Origin: Daphnia carinata
Lineage: Eukaryota; Arthropoda; Branchiopoda; Diplostraca; Daphniidae
NCBI RefSeq assembly: GCF_022539665.2
Contig: NC_081333.1
Coordinates: 10,352,971 to 10,416,970, forward strand
Direction of reading: 5' to 3'
Length of the DNA stretch: 64,000 nt
Below, piece after piece: positions 40,701 through 51,806 of the stretch (positions are counted from its first letter, which is position 1; every line of letters starts with the position of its first letter). Position numbers and translations under genes: made by a program. The notes beneath the pieces were generated by a model. It saw only the letters and a program-made list of their open reading frames with translations. It was not told the origin of the DNA and made no database searches.

Positions 40701-41431
40701 CCACGCCGGCCACCCAACTGAGTTCTCCCGACGTGGCCGGACGCCGCAGCCAGAGCCAAACGCCGACCGACGTCCAGCAACCTGGACGATCCAGCCTCAA
40801 CGCCCTATCGTCCATGTTCGAAGGACTCTCTTCGGCCGCAGCAGCTTCATCCTCCGCGGGCGGAACCTCTTCCGGCGGTGGATTCAATCCGCTGGCCGCT
40901 CTGCAAAAATTGTGCGACAAGACGGAAACTCACAGTCCGTCGTCCAGCGGCCGGCCGAATTCTTTGGGCGGCGCCGGGAGCAGCGCAGGCGGATCGAGCG
41001 CCAGTGGCGGCGGATCTGGCAGCTCTGCAGGCAGCACGGGAACGAATCCCGGGGCGATTTTGGCCTTCAGCTGGGCCTGCAACGACGCCGTCATGACGGA
41101 CTCGATCATGAAGTGTGCCTTCTGTGATACCCAGTTCATTTCCAAGGGCGCCTACCGACACCACCTGTCCAAGATGCACTTTGTCAAGGACGCCGCCGGC
41201 GGGAGCGCATCCGCTCCGACCCCGAAGGCCGCCTCGTCGAGCGGCTCTTCGTCAGTCGCCAACTCAGCCGCTGCTAAACACTCGTCGGCAAGCGGGAGCG
41301 CCAATGCCGCCTCCACTGCCGCCAGTCCCCAACCGCCTCCAGGAGCCAATAGTTTCGAAAACGAGAGCCCCCATTCCAAATTCCTCAAGTACACCGAGCT
41401 GGCCAAGCAGCTCTCCAGTAAATACGTTTGA
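37657..41431 (+). CDS. tsh: Teashirt/Tiptop zinc-finger transcription factor, partial (last two coding exons)
   Basis: Nuclear zinc-finger regulator. In flies Teashirt specifies trunk and proximal appendage identity, works with Homothorax/Exd and Wnt signalling, and acts largely as a repressor (family knowledge). Join is 37657-37734 and 37857-41431, 1216 residues. C2H2 fingers begin at 38843 (CVWCKLSF, ends KHC), 39278 (CMWCGQSFRSLAEMTTHM, then TNIISQEQIISW), 39566 (CKVCDQAFASLKELSSHM) and 41114 (CAFCDTQFISKGAYRHH). A CCHC-like finger lies at 39872-39931 (CEKCGDKIE to HIRQC). PLDLS at 38495-38509 is a CtBP-binding motif. Other family blocks are SVLNAIEKLIEKSFD, ILRRLGIDESLDYSKPLMD, NPLAALQKLCDKTE and the C-terminus FLKYTELAKQLSSKYV. 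Poly-Ala, Ser-rich and Gln/His-rich linkers join the fingers. No homeodomain is seen, unlike vertebrate TSHZ. The N-terminus and start codon are missing. It could equally be named tiptop; many arthropods have a single tio/tsh gene. Confidence 0.96.
37735..37856 (+). other. tsh: teashirt intron (122 bp)
   Basis: GTAAGC donor and AAAGTAG acceptor. The intron is T- and A-rich with a T run after the donor. The phase (1) is consistent on both sides. Its small size fits compact crustacean introns. Confidence 0.85.
37857..41431 (+). other. tsh: teashirt terminal coding exon (3575 bp) carrying all zinc fingers
   Basis: One long open frame from the AAAGTAG acceptor to TGA at 41429-41431. It carries every zinc finger and the CtBP motif, as the main exon of fly teashirt does. 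GC content is far higher than in the flanks and the long A/T homopolymers common elsewhere are absent. The Ala tract near 38050-38082 and the Gln/His tracts near 39460-39545 use mixed synonymous codons, so they are not simple recent triplet expansions. Confidence 0.96.
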
Positions 41432-41769
41432 TGGCCGCCTGTTTTTTTTTTCTTTCACCCGCCCACCCGTTTACCTATAAAAGAACAGACTACCATATTT
41501 TTTTTTTTGGTCTTCGCTAAATGCACCACCTGATGATTACACACACATACAAAAATGATGGGCAAAATGTTGGGTGACGTACCGTGACCGTGGGGGTACC
41601 TGCTGCCGCAACTGTGCAAATGCGCAAAAAAGGAAGAAAACACGTGCGCAAGAGAAAGTTTTCTTTTTTTTTTTTTTTTGCCCAGGAATTTTAAAGAGAA
41701 AATGATACATAAACAAAAACGACGTAAGAAACAAAAAAAAAAACAAAGGCCCCAAAACCAGTAAAGCAA

Positions 41770-41775
41770 AATAAA
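41770..41775 (+). promoter_or_regulatory. tsh: candidate polyadenylation hexamer AATAAA (first)
   Basis: First AATAAA seen after the stop codon, about 340 bases downstream, followed by a T-rich stretch from about 41810. A-rich surroundings make chance occurrence easy. Confidence 0.3.
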
Positions 41776-41842
41776 AAAACGTAGAGCATCTTGTCATAGG
41801 TTTAGATCTCCCTTTTTATTTTTTTGGCCTTCCTATCCTACG

Positions 41843-41874
41843 TCATTACGTGTTACATTTTATACACGTAGTGA
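41843..41874 (+). repeat. inverted repeat / stem-loop in the probable teashirt 3' UTR
   Basis: Arms TCATTACGTGT (41843-41853) and ACACGTAGTGA (41864-41874) pair over 11 positions, one of them a G-U wobble in the sense RNA, around a 10-base A/T-rich loop. GGCC at 41826 and 41875 could extend the fold. Function is unknown; it may act as an RNA element or be chance. Confidence 0.6.
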
Positions 41875-42005
41875 GGCCCTTTTGGCGCTTTTCGTGACTC
41901 ACGTCTCATCACGTGCCTCTCTCGATTCCTCATCCATTAGAAATCTAAAGATTTGAAAACAAGCAAAAAAAAAAAAAAAAAGAAAACGGAAGATCAAACA
42001 AATTA

Positions 42006-42011
42006 AATAAA
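42006..42011 (+). promoter_or_regulatory. tsh: candidate polyadenylation hexamer AATAAA (second)
   Basis: Second AATAAA after the stop, about 575 bases downstream, with a T/GT-containing stretch following. It is an alternative 3' end to 41770. Confidence 0.25.
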
Positions 42012-42219
42012 CTGAGTAATTAAACACGAAATGACGTACAAAAAAAATGTATCACGCTCATTGACCGGCTGTCGGTTGATTTGGGCGAAAGATCATCATG
42101 TCACACACACTCACACACACACACACCATAGCGCAAAGTATGGCGTTCTCATTCTTCTTGTTTTTCGTTTCATCTTCGTTTTTCTTTGCCTCCTTTGCTT
42201 ATTTCGTTTATTGTAAAAA

Positions 42220-42228
<9 letters not shown>

Positions 42229-42249
<21 letters not shown>
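42229..42249 (+). repeat. (GAA)7 trinucleotide repeat
   Basis: Seven GAA units after a poly-A run, in the 3' flank of teashirt. Confidence 0.85.
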
Positions 42250-42250
<1 letters not shown>

Positions 42251-42577
42251 CGAAAAAGAACGTAACAAAAGGGTTGACGTCCATGTGAAGAGAAATATGA
42301 TAGAGGAGAAGAGGAGGGCCCGACGAAGAAGGAGGAGGACTGGCGCGCTGGGTCTAATCGCATGCTGTCGGCCGGGTGATTTACACGCCGAGCGTCACTA
42401 TAAATCCGGCCGACAAGTTATGAATGCCGCCGCGAGGTACTCTTCTTCGTCGTCGTCCGTCCTTACAGGCATCCTTCAATCTTCAAAGGGCCAAAGCAGC
42501 AAAACATTCTCTCTCTTTCGTGCCCTTCTCTTCTATATACCATTCTTCTTTCTTTTTTCTTTTTTTCTTTCGACTTA

Positions 42578-42579
<2 letters not shown>

Positions 42580-42613
<34 letters not shown>
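42580..42613 (+). repeat. (CT)17 microsatellite
   Basis: Seventeen CT units, 1.1 kb after the teashirt stop. Confidence 0.9.
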
Positions 42614-42615
<2 letters not shown>

Positions 42616-43666
42616 TTCACTCTATCTATCCCTTTATTTTTTTTTCTTTCTCTCTCCCGCACCGAAAGGCGAACGAGAAGCGCGAGGAGTACAGGGGAAG
42701 GTGAAATTAATCATAAATTTTCCGAGGCAAATAAATAAGAAAAAAAGGGAAAAAATGTTCCTCTTTTTTTTCTCTTTTTTGCCTTGAAGATGATGATGAT
42801 GAAAAAGAAAAAATGAAAGGTAATAAAGTTCAAAAAAAAGGAAGGAAAAAAAAGGGGCCTCGGCATGAAGTCCACGCCAACAAATCAAAGCGCGCTGGAC
42901 GGGGCATCTCTTCTTTGATTTTTTGTTGTTTTTTTTTTTTGAAGGGGGGAGGGGGTTTGCTCCGGCTCGTTCGCCCAACCTAAAAAGCGCGCATACATAT
43001 AAATATATACATATTACTACTACTACTATTACTACCACTGCTATATATATAAATATATATATAAAGATATACATAATACCCCCTTTGGCTTGATTTGAGC
43101 CGGTCGGATTTTTTTGATGCCCAAGTCACGGCCGTTCGACGTACAGTAATTCGTTTTCGTGTTGTTGTTCTGTTTTCGGAGGGTTCTCTCTCGCTCGCTG
43201 ACAGAAGGGCAATATTACTATTACCTACTATTATTGCTGTATATTTTCATTGGTCTATACCCCTCGCGTTCTTGTTTCACCGTTTAAAACAAAAAGGTAA
43301 AAAAAAAAAAGAAAAGGAAAATGGTCCTGTCATTATGTCGAAAAATGATTCCACACAACAAACGGCTGCGAGCTGTTTGTGGTTGTATCATACACCCACT
43401 GTTCCATTTGTCATCTTTCGTTTGCCTCCCTCCTTCAACTGAAAATGTCGTTCCCTCTCTATCGCCTGCCAGATAGGAACAAGAGTAACGAAAGAGAAGA
43501 GGGAAAGAAATGAAAAATCATTTATATACATATATATATATACATAACATAATACATGACGTGCACACAATCAATCGGTTTTGGAGAAATGTCTTTGTCT
43601 CCTATTGGACACCCCCACCCAATCTCGCTGGCTGTGTCTGGGCGTTTTTTTTTTTTTAATATTTTC

Positions 43667-43670
<4 letters not shown>

Positions 43671-43702
<32 letters not shown>
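43671..43702 (+). repeat. (GT)16 microsatellite
   Basis: Sixteen perfect GT units. Confidence 0.9.
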
Positions 43703-43703
<1 letters not shown>

Positions 43704-46700
43704 AGCCCAATCGTTCGTTTGTCTATAAAAAAAAAATAATCTATTCCAATTGATTCTTCCTCTTTTGATTCTTTTGTCTCTTCTTCGTTCTCTCCATTTT
43801 GGTGTGCGCAATCATGATGATGAACTATGACGTAATTCACCTGTGCGTGCGTGAACCCACCTGGCAACCACACACACACGAAAAAAAAGGAGGAAATTAA
43901 TGATCCCGGTTCCTATATATATTATTATCTCTTTAATTTATCCGTGCGTGAGTGTCTACGTGTGTGTTACCGGACTGGCCACCTTCCTTTCGTTCTTGTC
44001 TCTAATGATTCTGATGATTCTTTTGCTCTTTCGTTTTTTTATTATTTGTAATTTTTTTTCGTGTGCCACTGGCTGCAAATCGTTTTTGGATTTTAATTTG
44101 TTTTTATCCTCCCCTCTTTTTGTTTCCCTTCGTTCGTTATATCGACTCTTTCTGGTGAAAAATTCCAATCTCTTTCAAATCAAATACGTACCGTACATTG
44201 AATCAATAATACGTGCAAAGATGTCTTTTGTCTCATTTTTCTCCCTCCCCCATCCTATGCCCCCCTACATATTACATTATCTCCCTATTGATCTATTATT
44301 ATCTGAATTATCTGTTCCCTCCCGCTATATTATCTCCCTTTTCTGTATTTTTTTTTTCTCTCTCTCTCGCTCTCTCTCTCTCTCAAAAAATGATCAGTAT
44401 TCGTTGCTTGATTGGACATGTTGGATTTTTTTTTCAATGTTTTCTCTTATTTTTTCGGTTTATTTGCGCGCGCCATCTTGTTATTACACATGACTGAAAA
44501 AAAAAGAAAAGACTTGTTGCTTTATTCTACTCACACGCAAACACGACAAATGTTTTTCCATATGAACGGATCCTAAATATTAACAACCGGCAATATGAAA
44601 ACGAACCTGATCTCGTGACATTCTGATCAAACTTGAATTGATCAAAACCAGAACAGCGAAGAAAACAAACTAAAGAGAAATCAGGTCCCTCAGCGAAAGA
44701 GCGACATTCACGAAAACAAAATTTTTAAAAATTTTTTTTACATAGCTTGAAATTAAAATATTTTTCTTTATCTATTGATATTTGATTTCCCAACTTAATC
44801 CATCGAACAGGAACTTTTAAAAAATGCGTGCATGAAAAGTCCAACACGACAGCTGTCATTTCCTGATGGATACTTTGCGTATCGACTATTTCTATTGAAT
44901 AAAAACATATAATTAACATAACAGGCATATAGAAATCGATATAATTTGTTGGTAGAACTGGGGGAAAAAAAAATGTTCGTTCCTTTTCGTAGAGATTCTG
45001 ATGTACCACCACCGCTGCGGGGTGATCTCATTCGATTCGCCGCGGCCGAACGATATCACACAAGCGCCACGACTGGCCCATAAATCACGTCATTCACAGT
45101 CGTGTACAGCCGCCCTGCCGTCGAAGGTTGGGTCCACGACGACGGGCCGTTGCGCGGCCGGTGACTTTTTTATTTTTATAATATGCGTATCTATACAATG
45201 GCTATGTGAAATTGTCGGAATGGGAATTGAAGGCGAGGACTCGAGGACGGATCATTGAGGCAAACTGTCGAGCTTTATATAAAAATGACGCAATCACCGT
45301 GTCCGTCTCCCATGCCCTCCCCGTCTCTCGCCTCACACGTCAGATAAATAAATAAAAAAAAAAAGAAAAAGAGAAGACGGCCCTTCTATGATGACAAGAG
45401 TCCGTTCGTTCGTCACCTCGCCTCGGGTTGTAATTAAATGCAAGCGCGACTTTATCGTGTCAGCAAAAAGGAGAGAGAAAGGTGGTGGCCGTCGGTATGC
45501 GCCACATCTCATTTACTTTCCTCTTCTTCTCTTTCATTTAATTCCCTTTTTTTTTCATTTCTTTCTGCTCTTAAAAAAAAAATCCGTTCGTCTGGCGTAA
45601 CGCAAGAACAAAAGGTTCCGCATGTTTCTGCCCTGGTCTCTATCATTTTGATTATAAAAACGGCGTACATCTGGGCCATCAAAACGACAGCCATAAATAC
45701 ATCAGATAATATACAGCTTGTATAATATCCACTCTATACATGTGTTTCAGAAACAGCTATCTACAGTTACGCACTAGAGCGGCGGGTATATACGTCTACA
45801 TCGCTAACTAGACTATGAGCGCAGTTAGTGTATACATACACTGTACTTAACTGCAACTCCACAACGTAGGATTTGAAAAAATAAAAACCGCTTCATACCG
45901 TTTTTTTTTTTTTTCTTTCCCTATTTTGTTCTGCTAGTCCTCTTGCAAATGTCTATGAAGATTGAGACGGAAAGAAAAAGCAGGAGAAAGAGAGGCGTGG
46001 GGTCGGTTGGTTCAACCGGGCCACGAAAACACACTGCGTGACCCGAAAACAAGCGGAGAGAATGAACGAGAAAAAGAATGAAAAAAACAAAATAAGGAAC
46101 AAGAGAAGGGAAAGAAATATTGCCTATGTGTATGGACATACAGACAATATTACAATATATACAACAGTATGTATATATGAACCGGTATATACCTGCACTG
46201 CTGCTGAGGCGGCGGCAGTGAGCTGACGTGACGCCTTAGCTAATCATCTCGAGAGCAGCGGCAGCCATCAAATTCCACCTTCTACATTTTTCTTTCTTCC
46301 GTTTTATACGACCGTGGTGCGTATCTAACAATTAAGCGGAGCTGAAGCTTGATTAACAAACGAAGGCCATCCATGTAACTTTGCTGGCTCCAGATGAAGC
46401 CAGACTGTCAGATTAACGAGAAACGCACTCAAAAAAAAGTACAGTATAAACTCGACTGGGTTAGTTAAGAGTTTTTTTTTTTTTTTTTTTTGCTTTTCTT
46501 TCTACAATACGTTAGCTATAATAGTAAGCCACCAACCATCAAGGCTGTTTCATATGCATACTGTGTAGATTTAAATAAATAAAAAAAGAATTAAAACAAA
46601 AAAACTGAGGGGGGAATTTGGGACGTAGTTCGTTAGATGTTTTATTTTGGTTCATCATCTGTCGTGATCGTCTAGTGAAGAATCTGTCTCTTTCTTTTTC

Positions 46701-46740
46701 TCTCATCATTCATTATCGGATGGCCATCGGACAAAAGACT

Positions 46741-46750
46741 TGATTGACAG
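46741..46750 (+). promoter_or_regulatory. perfect Pbx/Meis (Exd/Hth) composite motif TGATTGACAG
   Basis: TGATTGACAG is the consensus bound by Exd/Pbx with Hth/Meis. It is followed at once by CTCATTAAC, a TAAT-type homeodomain core, within a homopolymer-free block about 5.3 kb after the teashirt stop. Binding is inferred only. Confidence 0.4.
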
Positions 46751-47696
46751 CTCATTAACAAGAAACGTGGGAGCAAGCAACGCTGTGGCGACTAGCGTCT
46801 CGTGTCACCTGCCAACTTGTCTTGTTTTCGGATCAATCCAGTTGCTTGGCTCTCTTCGATGCAATCAACGTTCTCTCTTTTGATTTGATTTGATTTCCTT
46901 TCTTTTTTTCTCTCATTCCGTGTCAACCGATGAACCGTGGTGAATAACTCGTGACCCCGTGATGGTGAACTGGTTTCGGCAATCTCGATTCTTGATTTAT
47001 TTTCTCCTTGTTTCGAAGTTGCGTTCGTCTTTCTGAAGCCAACGCCTTCTCTTCATTCTTCTCCCCTTTCATTTTCAATCGAAAGCCATCAAACAGTTTG
47101 CCACACATCCGATCATCAGCACGAGATTTCACGTTCTCTAAATAACAAATAGAACTTTTGAGGGGGGGGGGGGGGGGGCACCTTTTTTTTCCCCCATAAC
47201 ACTTGAGATGCGATTGCATTTTTTGTTGTTAGTTGGAACGGACTAGTGTTGAAACGCAACAGTCACATCATTTCTCTCTTACGAAGTCGGTTGGAAATCG
47301 AATCCACAAACAGGAAATCGAATGTTTCTTCTATCATTAAAAAAAAAATAAAACATTTTCACGTTAGGTATTTACCCTCTCCGTTAAGTCTTTCTTATCT
47401 CACATTCTTTTTCCTGTCCTTCTTTTAGGCCGTTTGATCACATTTTGTTGGAACAGTGCGCGATAGTCTGAGCGCCGTCCATAATAAATGGCCTAGTTGT
47501 CCATCACAGAGAACGCGGCCGCGGTCACAGACTATGGCAGATTTAGATAACGAAGAAAATAAAAGTGAGAGGGTCGTTCTAAGATTCGAACACAAAAAAG
47601 GGGCCGCGCTATCGGGCGACATTTCCCCTCGCACAAGGAAAAAATAAAAAGCCGTCACTGGATGTCAGCAACGAATCAGTGGCAAACGAGGCCTCC

Positions 47697-47697
<1 letters not shown>

Positions 47698-47727
<30 letters not shown>
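47698..47727 (+). repeat. poly-C run, 30 bases
   Basis: Thirty consecutive C, the longest homopolymer seen and unusual because most long runs here are A or T. Length may be mis-called. Confidence 0.85.
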
Positions 47728-47729
<2 letters not shown>

Positions 47730-49781
47730 GTTTATTTATTTTTATTCTGTCTAGAAGCGGTGAAAAAACATCAACGTTTACAACCTTGTTACTCACGCGG
47801 ATCAAACGTCGCTGATAACGATTACGAATATAAATATGTCAAGTCTAGCGCGCTGTATTTCTTCTCTTGCCTTTTCTCTCTCGTCTCAAAGTCTTTTATT
47901 GGACCGCTCATTACGTCCGGCACTTGTCCTGCGTCATCTGCATTTTCATTTTCTTTTTTTTTTTCTACATGCCACTCTATGACTTAGACCTCCGTGTTGA
48001 ATCATGTTTATTATCGGTACGGGCTTTTTTTTTTTCAACACATCCGCCATACTTGTCGGAATCTTTTGAAAATAGGATGTCGAAACTTCGGAATGGGTTT
48101 TTTTTTCTCGTGTATGTCATGGTATAAAAAAGATTATTAATGGATTTTCGGTTCATGACAACATTGATTTTCCTTCTCTCCCACCCTTCCACCCCCAACG
48201 TCTTGATGGATTTGTTGTTGAATTTTTGCTGTCATCTCTCTTTTTCCTCGATGACCCGACTGAACGACGAAGCGCCGAGATGTAACAAGCGGGGCCATCT
48301 AGCGGATTCACGCAGTGGTCCCGTCGCTCCAGTAGAAATGGAAACATACGAAGACAGAAAAAGAAAAAAGGGGCAAATCGAAGAGAAAAATTAAACATTT
48401 CAGTCTGCATACCATTCTACTGGTTTTCTTTGTTTTGTTTTTTTTTTGTCAAATCCTCAAAAATGTAGATGTTGGTTTAATAGAGAAGGTGGTAGTGGGT
48501 ACCGGCACCGGTCGGTGAAATGATTGAACAAAAAAAAAAATGAAAAAATCTCATCCATCATCACGACCGAATAGCTCCTCTCTTTGTGGATCAGATCGCA
48601 TTCTACTCTAAAGTAGAAGACGGTACCTGGAGTCATTCGATCGTAGTATTAAGCAAAGGCACTTCATCCTTGAAGGGTTTCGCCTATCCGACGATCATAT
48701 TTCCCCCCTTTCTCTATACCAGTCCTTTAGTTTTTTTCTGCTTAATCTTTCGTTTTTTTCATTTCTTTTTTTAAAGAAAAAGGAAAAGACATATTCGAAA
48801 ATGAAATATCGGTACAATGGGTTTGAGTTCGTGTTAAACCCATCAACAAAAAAATATATAAAATAAAGGCGTCCGTCGAATTGAATCCAGGCGTCGCACA
48901 CCTTCCTCCTCCACCCAATTCCACCTTCTTCTACTTCTCCAGACAATGGCGCATGCTTTTTTTTTTTCACACGCTTTGCCACTGCTGGGTATCTATGTTT
49001 CATTTCCTCCCACTTTTTGCCCTCCCCACCCTCCCTCTTCTTCTTATTTAGTCAGCGTTTGGCGTCGTGTTATTTTTAACACATTTGATAGACCGACCGG
49101 AACAAATGACGTTTTCACTTTCCATGGATGTGTAGGCAGACAGACGGGGAAAAGGTGTTTCATATTCTTTAGCGTCGAGTACTTAGTCCCCTTTTTTTAT
49201 TTCATCTTTTTTTAGTGCCGTGCAAGTACATAAGAGCAAATCGCGACCATAAACGTAATTTTCGCCCCTTTTTCTTTTTCTCGCCTACAAAAAAAAACAA
49301 AAAAAACAAAAACCTGAAACTTTCAATTTGTCAAGTAATGGACCGTTCTGGATTGTTACCAAAAAGAAAAATGGTAATAATAACAAAGCAATAACTCGGT
49401 GTGGTTGGACATTGTTTCCTTCCAACTTCTTTATGTGGGTTAATGTCTTTTCCCCCCAAGGCGAACGGTAGGCTTAAAGTCCTATCTTTTCTTTCCGTTT
49501 TCTTCATCGAGCCAGCAACTCACAGTGGCCGCAATTCAACGTGCATATTCTCTCGTCTACCATATTTCAAAAGTGATTATTATTATTAATTTTCTTTCCA
49601 CCCAAGACATTCATCGAATTTTCGTACACAATAACAAGAATTGGTATTCTCCATTTAGGGACGTTCAAAGTTTTGTTCACGCCAATTCAATCGGATAAAA
49701 ATGACCTATGTGTCTATCTGCCCTTTTTTTTTTTTGAAAAATTGAAAAAGAATGTTAAAATAAAAATAAATTAAAAAAAAG

Positions 49782-49945
49782 AGCTTTTAATGCTCGTGTG
49801 GGCCGCAATGGGAAACGGCACAAAGTTGTTGTGTGCCCTGGTACGCAGCCATTATTAAAGTTATTGTCGGGGCACCGACAGGACGCGCTCATTACGGCGC
49901 TTAATTAATTTGGTGCCAATCTAACGACGACACGCTCGTCGTAAA
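49782..49945. promoter_or_regulatory. candidate conserved enhancer block with homeodomain sites
   Basis: About 160 bases without homopolymers, between A-rich flanks. It contains TTTTAATG, CCATTATTAAAG, CATTACGG and TTAATTAATTTGG, all TAAT-type homeodomain cores. GGCACC (49871) and GGTGCC (49912) form an inverted pair, and ACGACGA/TCGTCGT (49924-49942) forms a short hairpin. The abrupt change of texture suggests selection; no comparison was possible. Confidence 0.35.
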
Positions 49946-51376
49946 AAAAAAAAAAATAATAGAAATAAAATAGACGTACGGGAGAATGAATGCACAGGCA
50001 TGGGAATAAGAAAGAGATTCAGAAAGAGCAACACATGCAACGGATCCGTTGCTTCGTTCATTTTTCCTTAATACTTTTTCTTTTTCTTCTTCTTGCCTCT
50101 CTCTGTTATTGTTGGGTTTCTAACAAAAATATATATATATATATATTTCTCTCTCGTTCTTTGGCTCCACTCATCCGCATTAGGCCATTACACGACAGAT
50201 CGCTAATAATCGTTAAAGGATTTGTATTATCATCCGATGAGAACAACCTCACCCGTCACACAAGACCGCAAATTCAATTAAGCGACGACTCTTTTCCTGT
50301 CTCTGTGTGCTCGTTCCCCTTCATCGCATTGAATCGTTTTTATCGATACAAAAGAATTGAAAATGAGAACACAATTGAAAATAAGAAACAACGGAGAAAG
50401 AACTGCGCTACATCGTAGGTATATATATATAGCACGTAGATATAGCACGTTTCTTTTATTGAGCTCTGATTAAATTTTGTGTATATATACATAAATAAAC
50501 ATACAGTACGTCTATCTATTTCTATATAATAATACCATAGAATTGTGATGGACGGAGGAAAAGAAAAAAAATGATGCGGAGACAGCCGGTATACGAGAAA
50601 AGAGCCGCAAAAGCTAACGGCGGCTGCTCACATCATTCGAATAACATATAGGATCCGGATATCTAATCGTGAAAAAGAAAAAAAAAGGAATAATATGCAT
50701 CAGGACGCAACTATATATATAATAAAAGAAAAGAATGGATGCATAGATGGGTGGGTGTTTTTGGCTGAAAGGGAGACGACTACATCAGGATTTATGGGTT
50801 TGATAGTTTTTCGTGTGAAAACGAAAAAAAAAAAGAAAGGCCGAATGAGAACAAACGCAAAAGAAGAAGAGGTGAAAGGACATTTTTAGCAGGCAGGGCA
50901 AGGGGGTGGCCGAAAGAAAAAAAAAAAAAAAGGCGAGTCCATCCAATGCAGCGGTGAATGCCCCCCTCTCCTTTTCGTATATAAGAGCGGCTGAACAGCT
51001 CGGGCATAAACGCGCACCTCTCGACGCGGCAACTGACGAAATATGAGCGTCGTCGCGTCGATAACTTATGGCAAACGTCGGGGGGAGGGGGGCGACCGTA
51101 ATAGAAGGATCGACACGAAACGAGAAAATGGAGAAGGGGATGAAAGTGAGAGAAAAGCATTGGAACACATATAATACACACACACACGCACAGGAAAATA
51201 TATATCGAGTATAGAAAAAAAAAAAAAAAAAAGGGAACGAGCGAGCAAAAAAGAGAATGAGAGAGGGTTCTCTCCGGCTAGTTTATGGAATGGCGGCTCG
51301 GCGTCATGGGCGTCACCGTCATCGCTTTTGCCTGTGCACACACACACGTATCAGCAGCCTTAAGCGTAAATTTCTG

Positions 51377-51400
51377 TATATATATATATATATATATATA
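51377..51400 (+). repeat. (TA)12 microsatellite
   Basis: Twelve perfect TA units. Confidence 0.9.
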
Positions 51401-51784
51401 ATATCCGTGTCGTCTTGCCGTCTTTCTTCTTTGAGGGGGAGAGTGGAGAGCAGCTGCTGCTGCTGCCTCCCTCATCACCCAAATGCCCTCTTTAACTCAT
51501 CCAAAAACAGAATAGGCAATATCTCGGCGGATGCCATTGATCCGATAAAGCATTCTTCACAGTGTACATAGGCTTCTCAGCTTTGATTAGGAGACTTCAG
51601 ACGGACCATTACTTCTGGCAGCTTTTTTTTTTTTGAAATTTCAAAATCAAATCACGAGCTAAAAAAAAAAAAATGAAAGCCTGATAATCATTAAATCAAA
51701 CTGAAAAAAGAATAAAGATAAATAACAATGAGAAAATCAGCAAAGATTTTTTTTTTTACGTGTATCCCGTAGGCTTTGGGCTTC

Positions 51785-51806
51785 GGTGTGTGTTATAATA
51801 CACACC
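51785..51806. repeat. near-perfect 22-bp palindrome
   Basis: GGTGTGTG (51785-51792) and TACACACC (51799-51806) flank a TTATAA centre. All 11 positions pair, one as G-T. It sits in a clean block at 51760-51900 between poly-T runs. Confidence 0.6.

Larger units (their letters stand above)
41432..42011 (+). other. tsh: probable teashirt 3' UTR
   Basis: Sequence after the TGA with no further coding frame. AATAAA hexamers occur at 41770-41775 and 42006-42011, either of which could direct cleavage. A strong stem-loop lies between them at 41843-41874. The true end needs transcript data; both ends are inference. Confidence 0.45.
42012..49780. other. non-coding 3' flank of teashirt, segment 1
   Basis: Microsatellites at 42229, 42580 and 43671 and a C run at 47698. 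There is a GC-rich island at 45003-45165 and a complex block at 46200-46900 that includes the TGATTGACAG site. No gene recognised. Confidence 0.55.

Noticed and set aside
38248-41179. Several long open frames antisense to or out of frame with the teashirt exon
   Set aside because: GC-rich coding sequence produces shadow frames; the + frame carries the zinc fingers.
43900-44493. 197-codon hydrophobic + frame resembling a membrane protein
   Set aside because: It is derived from T-rich and CT-repeat sequence, with repetitive Leu/Ser/Phe composition and no recognisable motif.
49990-50418. 142-codon + frame with a hydrophobic segment
   Set aside because: The membrane-like stretch comes from CTT and AT repeats (FLFLLL, IYIYI); no family resemblance.
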